A stretch of DNA of 64,000 bases from Mycolicibacterium moriokaense. Lineage in GTDB: Bacteria > Actinomycetota > Actinomycetes > Mycobacteriales > Mycobacteriaceae. Under the pieces are notes generated by a model, which did not search any database, was not told the origin of the DNA, and was given only the letters and a program-made list of their open reading frames with translations. This document shows positions 17,158 through 26,573 of this stretch, one piece after another (position 1 is the stretch's first letter; each line of letters starts with the position of its first letter). The stretch is taken from NCBI RefSeq assembly GCF_010726085.1, contig NZ_AP022560.1:682001-746000 (forward strand), in the 5' to 3' direction. A program made the translations under genes and the position numbers.

Positions 17158-18552
17158 TCATTTGCGCGGAGGCTGCAACACCTTCATCGCCAACCGCATG
17201 ATCGGGGCAGGAATGCGGTCCTTCATCGCGAGCGCGGCGCTGCCGGCCTGGGTACGTGCCGGCGTTCCGCGACCGAACATCCGGTTGAAGGGTCCACCGG
17301 TGGGTTCGAGGTCGACGTGCAGGGGCGGCTTACCGGCGGCGGCGCCGAGGGCGTTGGAGATGACGATGCGCTGGATCTCGCTGGTGCCCTCGAAGATGGT
17401 GTACAGCTTGGCGTCCCGATACCACTTCTCGACGGGGTGGTCCTTGACGTAGCCCCAGCCGCCCATGGTCTGGATGGCGCGTTCGGTGGTCCGCACCGCG
17501 ACCTCGCTGGCGGCCAGCTTCGACATCGACCCCTCACCGCGCTCGAACCGGATACCACTGGCGGCCATCCACGAGGCGCGCCAGGTGAGCAGGCGTGCGG
17601 CGTCGATGGCGGTGGCGAGATCAGCGAGCGGGAACGCGATGCCCTGGTTGTCGATGATCGGCGCGCCGAACGCTTCGCGCCGGTTGGCGTAGTCGGTGGC
17701 GTATTCCAGTGCGGCCCGCGCGATTCCGAGGGCCTGGGCGGCCACCATCGGTCGTGTCTGCTCGAAGGTTCCAAGCGTGGCGGAGCCGGAACGGGTGCCG
17801 CCCTCGATCGCCTCGCGCGCCTTGGCGAGTTTGTGCTCGAGCCGCTCCTGTCCGCCGAGAAGGTTGGCCGCAGGGACTCGGACGTCGTTGAACTTGAGCT
17901 CGGCGGTGTGCGATGCCCGGCAGCCGAGCTTGTCGAGCTTGCGGACCAGCTCCAAGCCGGGGGTGCCGCCCGGCACGATGAACAGCGCCTGACCCTTGTG
18001 CCCGAGCTCCTGGTCGACGACGGCGTTGACGACGTGGACGTTGGCGATGCCGCCGTTGCCGATCCACATCTTGTGGCCGTTGATGATCCAGTCGGCGTCC
18101 GGCCCGGAACCGTCGCGGCGGGCGGTGGTCCGGAGATTGCGCACGTCGCTGCCGCCCTCGGGTTCGGAGATGGCCAGGGCGGCGAGTTTGAGATCGCCTG
18201 GCGTACCGAAGCATTCCGGTGCCCATTGCAGCATCTGTTCCGGTGACGCCGCCTGGCCGATCGCCGAGAGGGCGAGGGCGGGCATCACCACGGCCAGGCC
18301 GATCCCGGCGCAGCCCCAGAACAACTCCTCCATGAACATCGGCAGGGAGAGGCCGGTCGGATCGCCGATGAGGTCGCGGTAGAACAGCGGGCTGTAGAAG
18401 CCCTGCGTCGCCGCCTCCTCGAGGACCGGCCACGGAAACTCCTGGCGCTGGTCGTATTCGGCAGCGACCGGCCGGACCACGTTCTCGGCGAACTCGTGTG
18501 TGCGGCGTGCCAGGTCGTGCTGCGCCGCGGTCGGGGTGATGTCGAAGCCCAT
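17158..18552 (-). CDS. Acyl-CoA dehydrogenase (FadE family)
   Basis: FAD-dependent alpha,beta-dehydrogenation of an acyl-CoA. 464 residues from ATG 18552 (MGFDITPTAAQ); an in-frame start 13 codons upstream is less likely. Signatures: ALAISEPEGGSDVRN (FAD/substrate loop), GTRSGSATLGTFEQ, and IFEGTSEIQRIVI with the Glu that acts as catalytic base. The usual three-domain order is intact. Expressed alone; a strong hairpin (18607-18650) separates it from the upstream secreted-protein gene. Substrate range cannot be read from sequence. Confidence 0.93.
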   Translation of the reverse strand: MGFDITPTAAQHDLARRTHEFAENVVRPVAAEYDQRQEFPWPVLEEAATQGFYSPLFYRDLIGDPTGLSLPMFMEELFWGCAGIGLAVVMPALALSAIGQAASPEQMLQWAPECFGTPGDLKLAALAISEPEGGSDVRNLRTTARRDGSGPDADWIINGHKMWIGNGGIANVHVVNAVVDQELGHKGQALFIVPGGTPGLELVRKLDKLGCRASHTAELKFNDVRVPAANLLGGQERLEHKLAKAREAIEGGTRSGSATLGTFEQTRPMVAAQALGIARAALEYATDYANRREAFGAPIIDNQGIAFPLADLATAIDAARLLTWRASWMAASGIRFERGEGSMSKLAASEVAVRTTERAIQTMGGWGYVKDHPVEKWYRDAKLYTIFEGTSEIQRIVISNALGAAAGKPPLHVDLEPTGGPFNRMFGRGTPARTQAGSAALAMKDRIPAPIMRLAMKVLQPPRK

Positions 18553-18606
18553 AGGGTCTTCGATTAGCCGCCGACCGGCAAACTGAAACAAATGTTCACG
18601 GAAACG

Positions 18607-18650
18607 GGCAAGCCTCCCGATGCCAAGGGGGAGGCATCGGGAGGCTTGCC
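18607..18650 (-). terminator. Strong hairpin terminator of the small secreted-protein gene
   Basis: Perfect 18-bp stem: 18607-18624 (GGCAAGCCTCCCGATGCC) pairs with 18633-18650 around an 8-nt loop. It lies 27 nt after the stop of the 18677-18976 gene and before the acyl-CoA dehydrogenase promoter. I-shaped, no T tract. Confidence 0.85.
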
Positions 18651-18676
18651 GAGGTGAGGGGCTAGTTCAGCTCGCG

Positions 18677-18976
18677 CTACTTCACGTCGACGTAGACCGT
18701 CTTGCTGAGCAGCGTGGTGCTGAGATCCTCACCCGGTGCGCTGCTGTCGGTCCGGCTGAAGGTATGGCCGGGCCGGATCGCGACGACGCTCGCCTGGTCG
18801 AGCGGCGTATTACCGATGTGGTTGACGATGACGGTGTAGCCGTGCGCCTGGAGATCGCTGATCGTGTCTTGAGCATTGCCGGGCCCGGACGGCGCGGCCA
18901 GAGCCGGTGCGGCCAACCCGAGGAAGGCGGCGGTCAGTGCGCTCGCGGCGACGGTGGCGAATCCAAACTTCTTCAT
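18677..18976 (-). CDS. Small secreted protein
   Basis: 99 residues from ATG 18976 (MKKFGFATVAAS...), preceded by AAGG-type ribosome-binding bases. A standard signal peptide ends at ALA-APSG near residue 28; the mature ~70 residues begin Gly/Pro-rich and contain DTISDLQAHGYTVIVNHIG, then PLDQASVVAI and a C-terminal strand SKTVYVDVK. No Cys, so no disulfide. This looks like the small conserved mycobacterial secreted proteins of unknown function. Own transcription unit with terminator at 18607-18650. Confidence 0.85.
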   Translation of the reverse strand: MKKFGFATVAASALTAAFLGLAAPALAAPSGPGNAQDTISDLQAHGYTVIVNHIGNTPLDQASVVAIRPGHTFSRTDSSAPGEDLSTTLLSKTVYVDVK

Positions 18977-19188
18977 TTTTGGAGCCTTCTTCTTTCTTCC
19001 TTTTCGTATTTCGAGCCGTGGCATGATGTCGCGGTTCGCGCTGCAGCTGATCTTGTAAACCAGGAGGTCAGAGATTTAATTCCGATGGCAGAAATTGATT
19101 GCCAATTGGCAGGAATTGCGCTGTGGGAGTTGGGAATGGCCCATGTTCGCCGAATGGAATTGGACCGGCCGATGCCACACTGGAGCGG

Positions 19189-19749
19189 ATGAAGCTCGGG
19201 GTCCTGCGGCTGCGCCAACGCGACGCGGTGACGTGTGGTCCGTCGGTTGCGTTGATGGCGGGCGCGCTGCTCGATCCGCGCCGGCATGCCGCGTTGGCCG
19301 ACCCGGTGTCCGGGGCCGCTCTGTTCGACGCCGAACAGCGACGCGTGCACGCCGACGTGAACCGGATCTGGCCGCGGCGGCTCGGCACCACGCCGTGGGG
19401 TGTGGCGCGCGCACTCACCGCCGAGGGGGCGACGGCGGGAGTCTGGTATCGCTGGCGGTTGTTCCGGGGCCCTCTGTTCTGGGGCCGTCTCTTCTGGGGC
19501 CGCCGCGACAGCCTGAGTGATGTCATAGCCGCCGCGCGGAGCGGACTGCCGGTGGCGATGCTCGTTGGGCGGGTGATCCCACGGCACTGGGTGTTGATCG
19601 TCGACGCCTCCGAAGAGACGTTGAGGTGCTACGAACCGTCGTCGGGGGAGGTGCGGTCGGTCGACGTCGCGGCGGTGCGGGAGTCGCGGTTGACCGGCCT
19701 GGGCTTCCCGCGACCGTTCGCATTCGTGCTGCCATATTCGAACGTATGA
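19189..19749 (+). CDS. C39-peptidase-like (papain-fold) protein
   Basis: 186 residues from ATG 19189, with GGAG 4 nt upstream. Near the N-terminus RQRDAVTCGPSVALMAG has the Cys-Gly-Pro-Ser arrangement of C39-type cysteine peptidases at the start of a helix, and later VGRVIPRHWVLIVDA supplies the His in a strand, followed by CYEPSSGEVRSV with a possible third residue. No signal peptide. This is enough for a papain-like fold guess, not for activity. The last codons overlap the promoter and SOS box of the next gene. Confidence 0.65.
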   Translation: MKLGVLRLRQRDAVTCGPSVALMAGALLDPRRHAALADPVSGAALFDAEQRRVHADVNRIWPRRLGTTPWGVARALTAEGATAGVWYRWRLFRGPLFWGRLFWGRRDSLSDVIAAARSGLPVAMLVGRVIPRHWVLIVDASEETLRCYEPSSGEVRSVDVAAVRESRLTGLGFPRPFAFVLPYSNV

Positions 19750-19756
19750 TCGAATA
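19738..19756 (+). promoter_or_regulatory. LexA-type SOS box on a leaderless promoter
   Basis: TCGAAC-GTAT-GATCGA at 19738-19753 matches the mycobacterial SOS box TCGAAC-N4-GTTCGA at 11 of 12 fixed bases. The -10 TATGAT (19745-19750) lies inside the box and is followed, after 6 nt, directly by GTG 19757. Confidence 0.72.
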
Positions 19757-20065
19757 GTGGGTGAGCTCCAGTCGATCGGCTACAACGGGCAGCCGGTAGC
19801 GCCGGCGTTCCGTCGCGTCGACCCGCCCGTCACGGTGCTTGTAGACCTCGCGGCCCTGTTCCCGCGCGAGCCCCATCGGACCGGTGGTTACAACCCGGCC
19901 GGACTGCAGCTGCATTCGATCGTCGAGGGCAAGCTGACGTGCTGGGGCACTTGCGAACAGGGCTATTGGTGGGGCCTGGTCACCTACGAGATCGCCTACG
20001 GCGCCCGCCGCAAAGCGGTGACGCACTGGATCCCGGCGTGGACGCTCAAGCGCAAGACCGACTAA
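19757..20065 (+). CDS. Hypothetical protein under an SOS-box promoter
   Basis: 102 residues; GTG start at 19757 is 6 nt after a TATGAT -10, so the mRNA is probably leaderless. No signal peptide or membrane segment. Aromatic-rich middle with TCWGTCEQGYWWGLV and two Cys, ending in WTLKRKTD. I do not recognise the family. The promoter overlaps a near-consensus LexA box, so induction by DNA damage is expected. Neighbour on the other strand (20073-20279) has the same promoter architecture, and the two genes are convergent. Confidence 0.78.
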   Translation: MGELQSIGYNGQPVAPAFRRVDPPVTVLVDLAALFPREPHRTGGYNPAGLQLHSIVEGKLTCWGTCEQGYWWGLVTYEIAYGARRKAVTHWIPAWTLKRKTD

Positions 20066-20072
20066 TCGTCCG

Positions 20073-20279
20073 CTACGCAGACATCCGCGCTGTCGTGATC
20101 AGCCGGCCCTTGAGCCGCCGGTGCACGGCGACGATCCTCTGGTCCAGCTTGTCCAGCCGCGCCAGCAGGGCCTGACCGTCGGAACGTGACAACGTCTCCA
20201 ACGGGAACACCTCCACTGCGCGGCAGCCGGCTTCGATGGCATCGAGCGCCTCTATGAGTACTTCTTTATCCGAACGCAT
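20073..20279 (-). CDS. DUF222-like N-terminal fragment protein, SOS-box promoter
   Basis: 68 residues from ATG 20279. The sequence (EALDAIEAGCRAV, LETLSRSDGQALLARLDKL, VHRRLKGRL) resembles only the first ~70 residues of DUF222/REP13E12-type proteins, which normally continue for several hundred residues to an HNH nuclease. No continuation is found downstream; the gene stops with TGA/TAA-type end and meets the convergent 19757 gene. Leaderless start: TATGAT (20286-20291) then 6 nt then ATG. A LexA box covers the start. REP13E12 genes of M. tuberculosis are known SOS targets, which fits. Confidence 0.72.
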   Translation of the reverse strand: MRSDKEVLIEALDAIEAGCRAVEVFPLETLSRSDGQALLARLDKLDQRIVAVHRRLKGRLITTARMSA

Positions 20280-20291
20280 GTTCGAATCATA
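20270..20291 (-). promoter_or_regulatory. LexA-type SOS box with leaderless promoter
   Basis: CCGAAC-GCAT-GTTCGA at 20270-20285 matches the mycobacterial SOS box at 11 of 12 fixed bases, with a perfect CGAAC/GTTCG core. On the minus strand the -10 TATGAT is 20286-20291, then 6 nt that are half of the box, then ATG 20279. Confidence 0.78.
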
Positions 20292-20331
20292 ATGCCGGCT
20301 TATGACACGTGACGAAAGTTGTCCACGAGGC

Positions 20332-20814
20332 TCACGCTTCGTGTCCGGGCTCCAGGTCTCGAACATCGGAAAAGGTCACGAGCTGCTCGAACGAGTCGGG
20401 GGCGTCTCCGTCGACGGGCTCCAACAGGAAGCCGACATGGTCGCCGAGGGCGTAGCGGTTGAGTACCTCACCGACGAACCAGCCCGCCGCATCGTCGAGG
20501 ATCGGCATCCCGTGCGGACCCTGCCGCCACCCGCATCGGCTGAACTTGTCCACGTGATCGCCGGTCTCGCTGCCGAACAACCGCGCCAGTTCGCGGTGTC
20601 GTCGTGGCAGCAGATGGACGGCCAGGTGTGTCGCGTGGCGGGCCACCCGATAGGTGTGGTTCTTCTCCGACAGCCCGACAAGGAACCGTGGCGGCCCGAT
20701 ACTCACCTGGCTGGTGAACCCGACCAGGCAGCCCGAGCGCTCTTCGCCCGCGCGGGTGGTGACGACGTACATCGGGTAGTCGAGGTTGGAGACGAGCTTC
20801 TCGAAGGCTTCCAT
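20332..20814 (-). CDS. Flavin reductase-like domain protein
   Basis: 160 residues. Opens MEAFEKLVSNLDYPMYVVTT, then SGCLVGFTSQVSIGPPRFLVGLSEKNHTY, the FMN-binding split-barrel pattern of flavin reductase-like proteins, with AVHLLPRRHRELARLFG after it. No partner monooxygenase is adjacent, so whether it reduces free flavin or acts as a stand-alone oxidoreductase is open. Divergent from the F420-type PPOX gene 26 bp away, another split-barrel protein. Confidence 0.87.
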   Translation of the reverse strand: MEAFEKLVSNLDYPMYVVTTRAGEERSGCLVGFTSQVSIGPPRFLVGLSEKNHTYRVARHATHLAVHLLPRRHRELARLFGSETGDHVDKFSRCGWRQGPHGMPILDDAAGWFVGEVLNRYALGDHVGFLLEPVDGDAPDSFEQLVTFSDVRDLEPGHEA

Positions 20815-20840
20815 CGTTATCCCGTCGCTAGTGTTGGGTC

Positions 20841-21302
20841 ATGGCCAGAAAGTACGCGACCGCCGACGCTGTCGACCTGCCTGAGCTGCTGGAGTTCGTA
20901 AGACCGCGACATCGCATGGTGCTCACCACATTTCGATCGGACGGCTCCTTGCAGAGTTCGCCGGTGACGGGTGGCGTTGACGATCAGGGCCGCATCGTGA
21001 TCGCGAGCTATCCGCAGCGGGCCAAGTCCGTCAACATCCGGCGCACGCCACGTGCGAGCATCACCGTGCTGTCCGACGAGTTCAACGGAGCCTACGTCCA
21101 GGTCGACGGCGATGCCGAGGTAATCGACCTGCCGGACGCCGTCGAACCGCTCGTCGACTACTTCCGCTCCATCTCCGGCGAGCATCCCGACTGGGATGAG
21201 TACCGACACGCGATGGTCGATCAGGGCAAGTGTCTGATTCGCGTCACACCGACGCGGTGGGGTCCCGTCGCCACCGGGGGATTCCCGCCAGAACAGCAGT
21301 AG
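20841..21302 (+). CDS. PPOX-class F420-dependent oxidoreductase
   Basis: 153 residues, single split beta-barrel: HRMVLTTFRSDGSLQSSPV, IVIASYPQRAKSVNIRRTPRASITV, YVQVDGDAEVIDLPD. These are the pyridoxamine-phosphate-oxidase-like blocks of the F420-binding family abundant in mycobacteria; the basic RAKSVNIRR segment is where the deazaflavin phosphate usually sits. Substrate unknown. Confidence 0.87.
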   Translation: MARKYATADAVDLPELLEFVRPRHRMVLTTFRSDGSLQSSPVTGGVDDQGRIVIASYPQRAKSVNIRRTPRASITVLSDEFNGAYVQVDGDAEVIDLPDAVEPLVDYFRSISGEHPDWDEYRHAMVDQGKCLIRVTPTRWGPVATGGFPPEQQ

Positions 21303-21386
21303 TGGTGGCCTCGGCGCGCGCCCGACGGATAGAGGTCGGAGAGCGCGCACCGCACCGTATGTGGTAGTCAGAGCAGTAGGGACGCG

Positions 21387-21432
21387 TTGCGTCCGATAGC
21401 TAGTCAAACTATAGTCTGGACACATGTCCAGA
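21387..21432 (+). promoter_or_regulatory. Promoter and operator of the glycosyltransferase operon
   Basis: -35 TTGCGT (21387-21392), 17-bp spacer, -10 TATAGT (21410-21415). An 18-bp operator starts on the last base of the -10: TCTGGACA (21415-21422), CA, TGTCCAGA (21425-21432), perfect 8-bp arms. The same layout recurs before the TetR gene at 25265. Confidence 0.78.
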
Positions 21433-21450
21433 AAGGTTCGGGGTCTTTGA
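21424..21450 (+). CDS. Possible 8-codon leaderless leader peptide
   Basis: ATG 21424 lies 8 nt after the -10, so the predicted transcript starts at or next to it. The frame reads MSRKVRGL and stops at 21448-21450, 67 nt before the glycosyltransferase start. It is basic (two Arg, one Lys). May be a regulatory uORF or chance. Confidence 0.35.
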   Translation: MSRKVRGL

Positions 21451-21517
21451 GTGATGTGATTTGTCCTGCTCACCGGGCCTGGACGTGTCCGCCAGCGCGC
21501 ATCGTCGTGGGTTGAAG

Positions 21518-22753
21518 ATGCGCATCGCTCTGTTGTCGTACCGGAGTAAGACCCATTGCGGAGGGCAGGGGGTCTACGTCCGCCACCTGTCCCGCGGGCT
21601 CGTCGAGCTCGGCCATGACGTCGAGGTGTTCTCCGGCCAGCCGTACCCCGAGGGCCTCGATCCGCGGGTGCGCCTGACCAAGGTGCCCAGCCTCGACCTC
21701 TACCGCGAGCCGGACCCGTTCCGCATTCCGTGGCCCAACGAGATCAAGACGACCATCGATCTTCGCGAGCTGCTGACGACCTGGACCGCGGGCTTCCCGG
21801 AGCCGAAGACCTTCAGCCTGCGTGCCGCCCGCGTGCTGGCCGAGCGCCGCGACGACTTCGACGTGGTCCACGACAACCAGTGCCTCGGCTCTGGTCTGCT
21901 GAAGATCGCCGACATCGGACTGCCGGTGGTGGCGACGGTGCACCATCCGATCACCAGGGACCGCGTGCTGGACGTCGCGGCGGCACCGTGGTGGCGCAAG
22001 CCATTGGTGCGCCGCTGGTACGGATTCGCCGAGATGCAGAAGGACGTGGCGCGACGGATCCCCGAGCTGCTGACCGTCTCTTCGACGTCGGCCGCCGACA
22101 TCGCCGAGGACTTCGGTGTGACGCCGAGCCAGCTGCACGTCGTTCCGCTGGGCGTCGACACCGAACTGTTCAAACCTGCGGAGCGACGGGTGCGTAACCG
22201 CATCATCGCGATCGCAAGTGCCGACGTGCCGCTCAAGGGCGTCGCGCATCTGCTGAACGCCGTCGCGCGGCTGCGCGTCGAACGCGACCTCGAACTGCAG
22301 CTCGTCGCCAAGCTCGAACCCAACGGCCCGACCGAGAAGCTGATCGCGGAGCTCGGCATCTCCGACATCGTCCACAGTTCGAGCGGACTCACCGATTCCG
22401 AACTCGCCGACCTGCTGGCGTCGGCCGAAGTCGCCTGCATCCCTTCGCTTTACGAGGGCTTCTCGCTGCCTGCGGTGGAGGCGATGGCCAGCGGCACACC
22501 GATCGTCGCAAGCCGTGCGGGCGCGCTGCCCGAGGTGGTCGGCGCTGACGGTGAATGTGCGCGGTTGGTGACCCCTGCCGACGTCGACGAGCTGACCAGG
22601 GTGCTCGGCGAACTCCTCGACTCGCCGCTGGAGCTGCGCAGGCTGGGCGCCAACGGCCGCCAGCGTGCGCTGGACGTGTTCAGCTGGGAATCCGTTGCGG
22701 CGCAGACGGTGGCGGTGTACGAGCAGGCATGTGAGCGGGTCGCGAAATGCTGA
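21518..22753 (+). CDS. Glycosyltransferase family 4
   Basis: 411 residues from ATG 21518 (MRIALLSYRSKTHCGGQGVYV), preceded by GTTGAAG. GT-B fold retaining transferase: N-terminal glycine-rich loop CGGQGVYVRHLSRGL, linker VPLGVDTELFKP, and the C-terminal nucleotide-sugar motif with E-x7-E in SLYEGFSLPAVEAMASG. Cytosolic face enzyme adding a sugar from a nucleotide donor; acceptor unknown. First of three overlapping genes (7-nt overlap with the methyltransferase). Controlled by the 21415-21432 operator. Confidence 0.92.
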   Translation: MRIALLSYRSKTHCGGQGVYVRHLSRGLVELGHDVEVFSGQPYPEGLDPRVRLTKVPSLDLYREPDPFRIPWPNEIKTTIDLRELLTTWTAGFPEPKTFSLRAARVLAERRDDFDVVHDNQCLGSGLLKIADIGLPVVATVHHPITRDRVLDVAAAPWWRKPLVRRWYGFAEMQKDVARRIPELLTVSSTSAADIAEDFGVTPSQLHVVPLGVDTELFKPAERRVRNRIIAIASADVPLKGVAHLLNAVARLRVERDLELQLVAKLEPNGPTEKLIAELGISDIVHSSSGLTDSELADLLASAEVACIPSLYEGFSLPAVEAMASGTPIVASRAGALPEVVGADGECARLVTPADVDELTRVLGELLDSPLELRRLGANGRQRALDVFSWESVAAQTVAVYEQACERVAKC

Positions 22754-23478
22754 CCGTCGACTATGACCGGCTCGGTGTCGGCGCGGGCACGAAGGTGATC
22801 GACGTCGGCTGCGGCGCGGGCAGGCACACCTTCGAGGCGTACCGGCGCGGCGCCGACGTCATCGGCTTCGATCAGAACGTCGAGGATCTCAACAACGTCG
22901 ACGAGATCCTGAAGGCCATGAAGGACAAGGGCGAGGTCCCGGCGTCGGCCAAGGCCGAGGTCGTCAAGGGCGACGCGCTGGACCTGCCGTACGACGACGG
23001 CACGTTCGACTGCGTCATCGCGTCGGAGATCCTCGAGCACGTTCCCGAGGACGACCGGGCGATCGCGGAACTCGTCCGAGTCCTCAAACCCGGTGGTGCA
23101 CTGGCGATCACGGTGCCGCGGTGGCTGCCCGAGAAGGTGTGCTGGATTCTGTCCGACGAGTACCACGCCAACGAGGGCGGGCACATCAGGATCTACAAGG
23201 CCGACGCGCTGCGGGACAAGGTGCTCGCCCACGGCCTGACACTCACCGGCACCCACCATGCGCATGCGCTGCACGCCCCGTACTGGTGGCTGAAATGCGC
23301 TGTCGGAACTGAGAAGTCGGATCACCCAGCGGTGCAGGCGTATCACAAGCTGCTGGTGTGGGACATGATGAGCCGACCCTGGCTCACGCGGACGGCGGAG
23401 TCGGTGCTGAACCCGCTGATCGGCAAGAGCGTCGCGATGTATTTCAAGAAACCGGTGGTACCTGTTGCTGTCTCCTAA
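22747..23478 (+). CDS. Class I SAM-dependent methyltransferase
   Basis: 243 residues. SAM-binding motif I VIDVGCGAGRHTFEA, acidic residue at the end of strand 2 (VIGFDQN), motif II/III GDALDLPYDDGTFDCVIASEILEHV and LKPGGALAITVP, i.e. a Methyltransf_11-type domain. The C-terminal 90 residues (DEYHANEGGHIRIYKADALR onward) are like methyltransferases of glycolipid clusters. Starts inside the glycosyltransferase gene, so it may modify the same product, for instance O-methylating a sugar; that is inference. Confidence 0.92.
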   Translation: MLTVDYDRLGVGAGTKVIDVGCGAGRHTFEAYRRGADVIGFDQNVEDLNNVDEILKAMKDKGEVPASAKAEVVKGDALDLPYDDGTFDCVIASEILEHVPEDDRAIAELVRVLKPGGALAITVPRWLPEKVCWILSDEYHANEGGHIRIYKADALRDKVLAHGLTLTGTHHAHALHAPYWWLKCAVGTEKSDHPAVQAYHKLLVWDMMSRPWLTRTAESVLNPLIGKSVAMYFKKPVVPVAVS

Positions 23479-24535
23479 CGTGCCCGGCGTGCCCGGTGTT
23501 CTGACGCCGGCGCAATGCCGTCAGACCGCCCGATCGATCGCCGACACGCAGGAGTCCTCTGGAGCCATTCCGTGGTTCGAGGGCGGTCACACCGATCCCT
23601 GGGACCACGTCGAGAACGCGATGGCACTGACGGCCGCCGGACTTCTCGAGCCCGCGCGCGGCGCATTCGAGTGGTGCCGCAATATGCAACGGCCCGACGG
23701 CTCGTGGCCCATCCAGGTGCGCAACGGCGTCATCGAGGATGCCAACAGCGACAGTAACTTCTGCGCCTACATCGCGACCGGCGTCTGGCACCACGTGCTG
23801 ATCACCGAGGACCGGCGGTTCGCCGAGACGATGTGGCCCGTCGTCACCAAGGCCGTCGACTTCGTGCTCGACATGCAGTTCAGCGGCGGCGAAATCGCTT
23901 GGGCCAGAAGCCCGTCGGGCCTGGAGAACGAAGCGCTGCTGACCGGATGTGCCAGCATCTACCACAGCCTCCGGTGTGCGCTGGCGCTCGCGGACTACTT
24001 CGACGATCCGCAGCCGGAGTGGGAACTTGCGGTCGGCCGGCTCGGACACGTGATCGCCGAGCATCCCGACGCCTTCGTGACGAAGGACCGTTGGTCGATG
24101 GAGTGGTACTACCCGGTGCTGGGTGGCGCCGTGCGTGGCGCTGCCGCGCGGACACGCATCGACGAACGCTGGGACGACTTCGTCGTGCCCGGGCTCGGTA
24201 TCCGTTGCGTGGACGACCGGCCGTGGGTCACCGGAGCCGAAACCTGTGAGCTGGTAATGGCATTGGACGCCATCGGCGACACCGCCCGGGCACACGCGCA
24301 GTTCGCCGCGATGCACCACTTGCGCGAAGAGGACGGGTCGTACTGGACCGGTCTGGTGTATGCCGACGGCAAGCGGTGGCCCGTCGAGCGCACCACGTGG
24401 ACCGGTGCGGCGATGATCCTCGCGGCCGACGCGTTGTCGCGCACGACGGCGGCCAGTGGCATCTTCCGCGGCGCGGACCTGCCCCGCGGTCTCGAGGGCG
24501 AGTACGACTGCGAGTGCGCGACCAGCGATCGCTAG
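23465..24535 (+). CDS. Alpha/alpha-barrel (prenyltransferase/squalene cyclase-like) protein
   Basis: 356 residues from TTG 23465, overlapping the methyltransferase by 14 nt; GTG 23480 is an alternative start 5 codons in. No membrane segment. Repeated helical hairpins with Trp/Asp-rich motifs: GAIPWFEGGHTDPWDHVENAMAL, MQRPDGSWP (QxxDGSW as in terpene cyclase QW repeats), DGSYWTGLVY, so an alpha/alpha barrel used by prenyltransferases, terpene cyclases and some glycosidases. The DxDD cyclase motif is not seen. Role in the operon (sugar plus methyl plus this protein) unknown. Confidence 0.8.
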   Translation: MLSPNVPGVPGVLTPAQCRQTARSIADTQESSGAIPWFEGGHTDPWDHVENAMALTAAGLLEPARGAFEWCRNMQRPDGSWPIQVRNGVIEDANSDSNFCAYIATGVWHHVLITEDRRFAETMWPVVTKAVDFVLDMQFSGGEIAWARSPSGLENEALLTGCASIYHSLRCALALADYFDDPQPEWELAVGRLGHVIAEHPDAFVTKDRWSMEWYYPVLGGAVRGAAARTRIDERWDDFVVPGLGIRCVDDRPWVTGAETCELVMALDAIGDTARAHAQFAAMHHLREEDGSYWTGLVYADGKRWPVERTTWTGAAMILAADALSRTTAASGIFRGADLPRGLEGEYDCECATSDR

Positions 24536-24539
24536 CGCG

Positions 24540-25830
<1,291 letters not shown>

Positions 25831-25834
<4 letters not shown>

Positions 25835-26448
25835 CGTGGGCCGAGGATCGCCGTCGCCGCAGTGATCGCGTGGTCGGTGATGCCGCGTACATCTCGACCG
25901 TCCTCGACGAACAGCGCGGTCAGTTCACGCAGACCGCCCAACACGATCAGCGCCAGCGGGCGCGACAGCGGCGCGATGTGCGCACGCCGGAACCCGGGGC
26001 TGTCGCTGAGCTCGACCAGCATGTCGGTCAGGTGTTCCATGGCCTGCCGATGCAGCGGCTGGGCCACGGCGCCAAGTGCGGGAAGCTCACGGATCCAGCT
26101 CAGCGTCACCTCGGGCCTGGCTTCGATGTGGCCCACGTAGGCGTTGACGGCCTGGTGGATCTGCTCCTGCCAGTCCGCCTCGGGGTCGACGGCGTTGCGG
26201 ATGTTTGCGATCAGGATCTCGTTGTTCCGGCGGAGCAGCTCGATCAGGCACTCTTCCTTGCTGGCGAACCGCTCGTAGAAGGTGCGCTTGGAGGTGCGGG
26301 CGTGCCGGACGATGTCGGCGACGGTGGTGTCGCGAAATCCGCGCTCGATGATCGATGCGGCCATGCCGTCCAGTAACCGGTCGCGGAACGGGTCAGGGGT
26401 GTCACCCGACTGCGAATCACGCACACCTTGGTTGAGCGCAGTCGTCAT
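25831..26448 (-). CDS. TetR-family regulator (Rv0135c-like)
   Basis: 205 residues; ATG 26448 has GGAGG 6 nt upstream. HTH at residues about 25-70: DTTVADIVRHARTSKRTFYERFASKEECL. Divergent from a CYP138-like gene, the same pairing as Rv0135c-cyp138 in M. tuberculosis, so control of that P450 gene is likely. The shared intergenic region holds several GGTAC/GTACC half-sites. Ligand unknown. Confidence 0.9.
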
Positions 26449-26479
26449 CTCGCCTCCATCCGACCCCTTGCGAAGGGGT

Positions 26480-26528
26480 GGTACTAACCGGTACCGTACT
26501 ACACAAAGCTACGGTACAGCGTAGTACC
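26480..26528. promoter_or_regulatory. Candidate operator cluster (GTAC half-sites) between TetR and CYP
   Basis: GGTAC at 26480-26484, GGTACC at 26490-26495, GTAC at 26496-26499, CGGTAC at 26512-26517 and GTACC at 26524-26528 form overlapping inverted pairs. Position between divergent TetR and P450 genes fits an operator; the exact site is not resolved. Confidence 0.5.
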
Positions 26529-26573
26529 AGATAGTCCGTCGGGAGAGCGCGGCCCGCGGGCAGAGGAGAGGCG

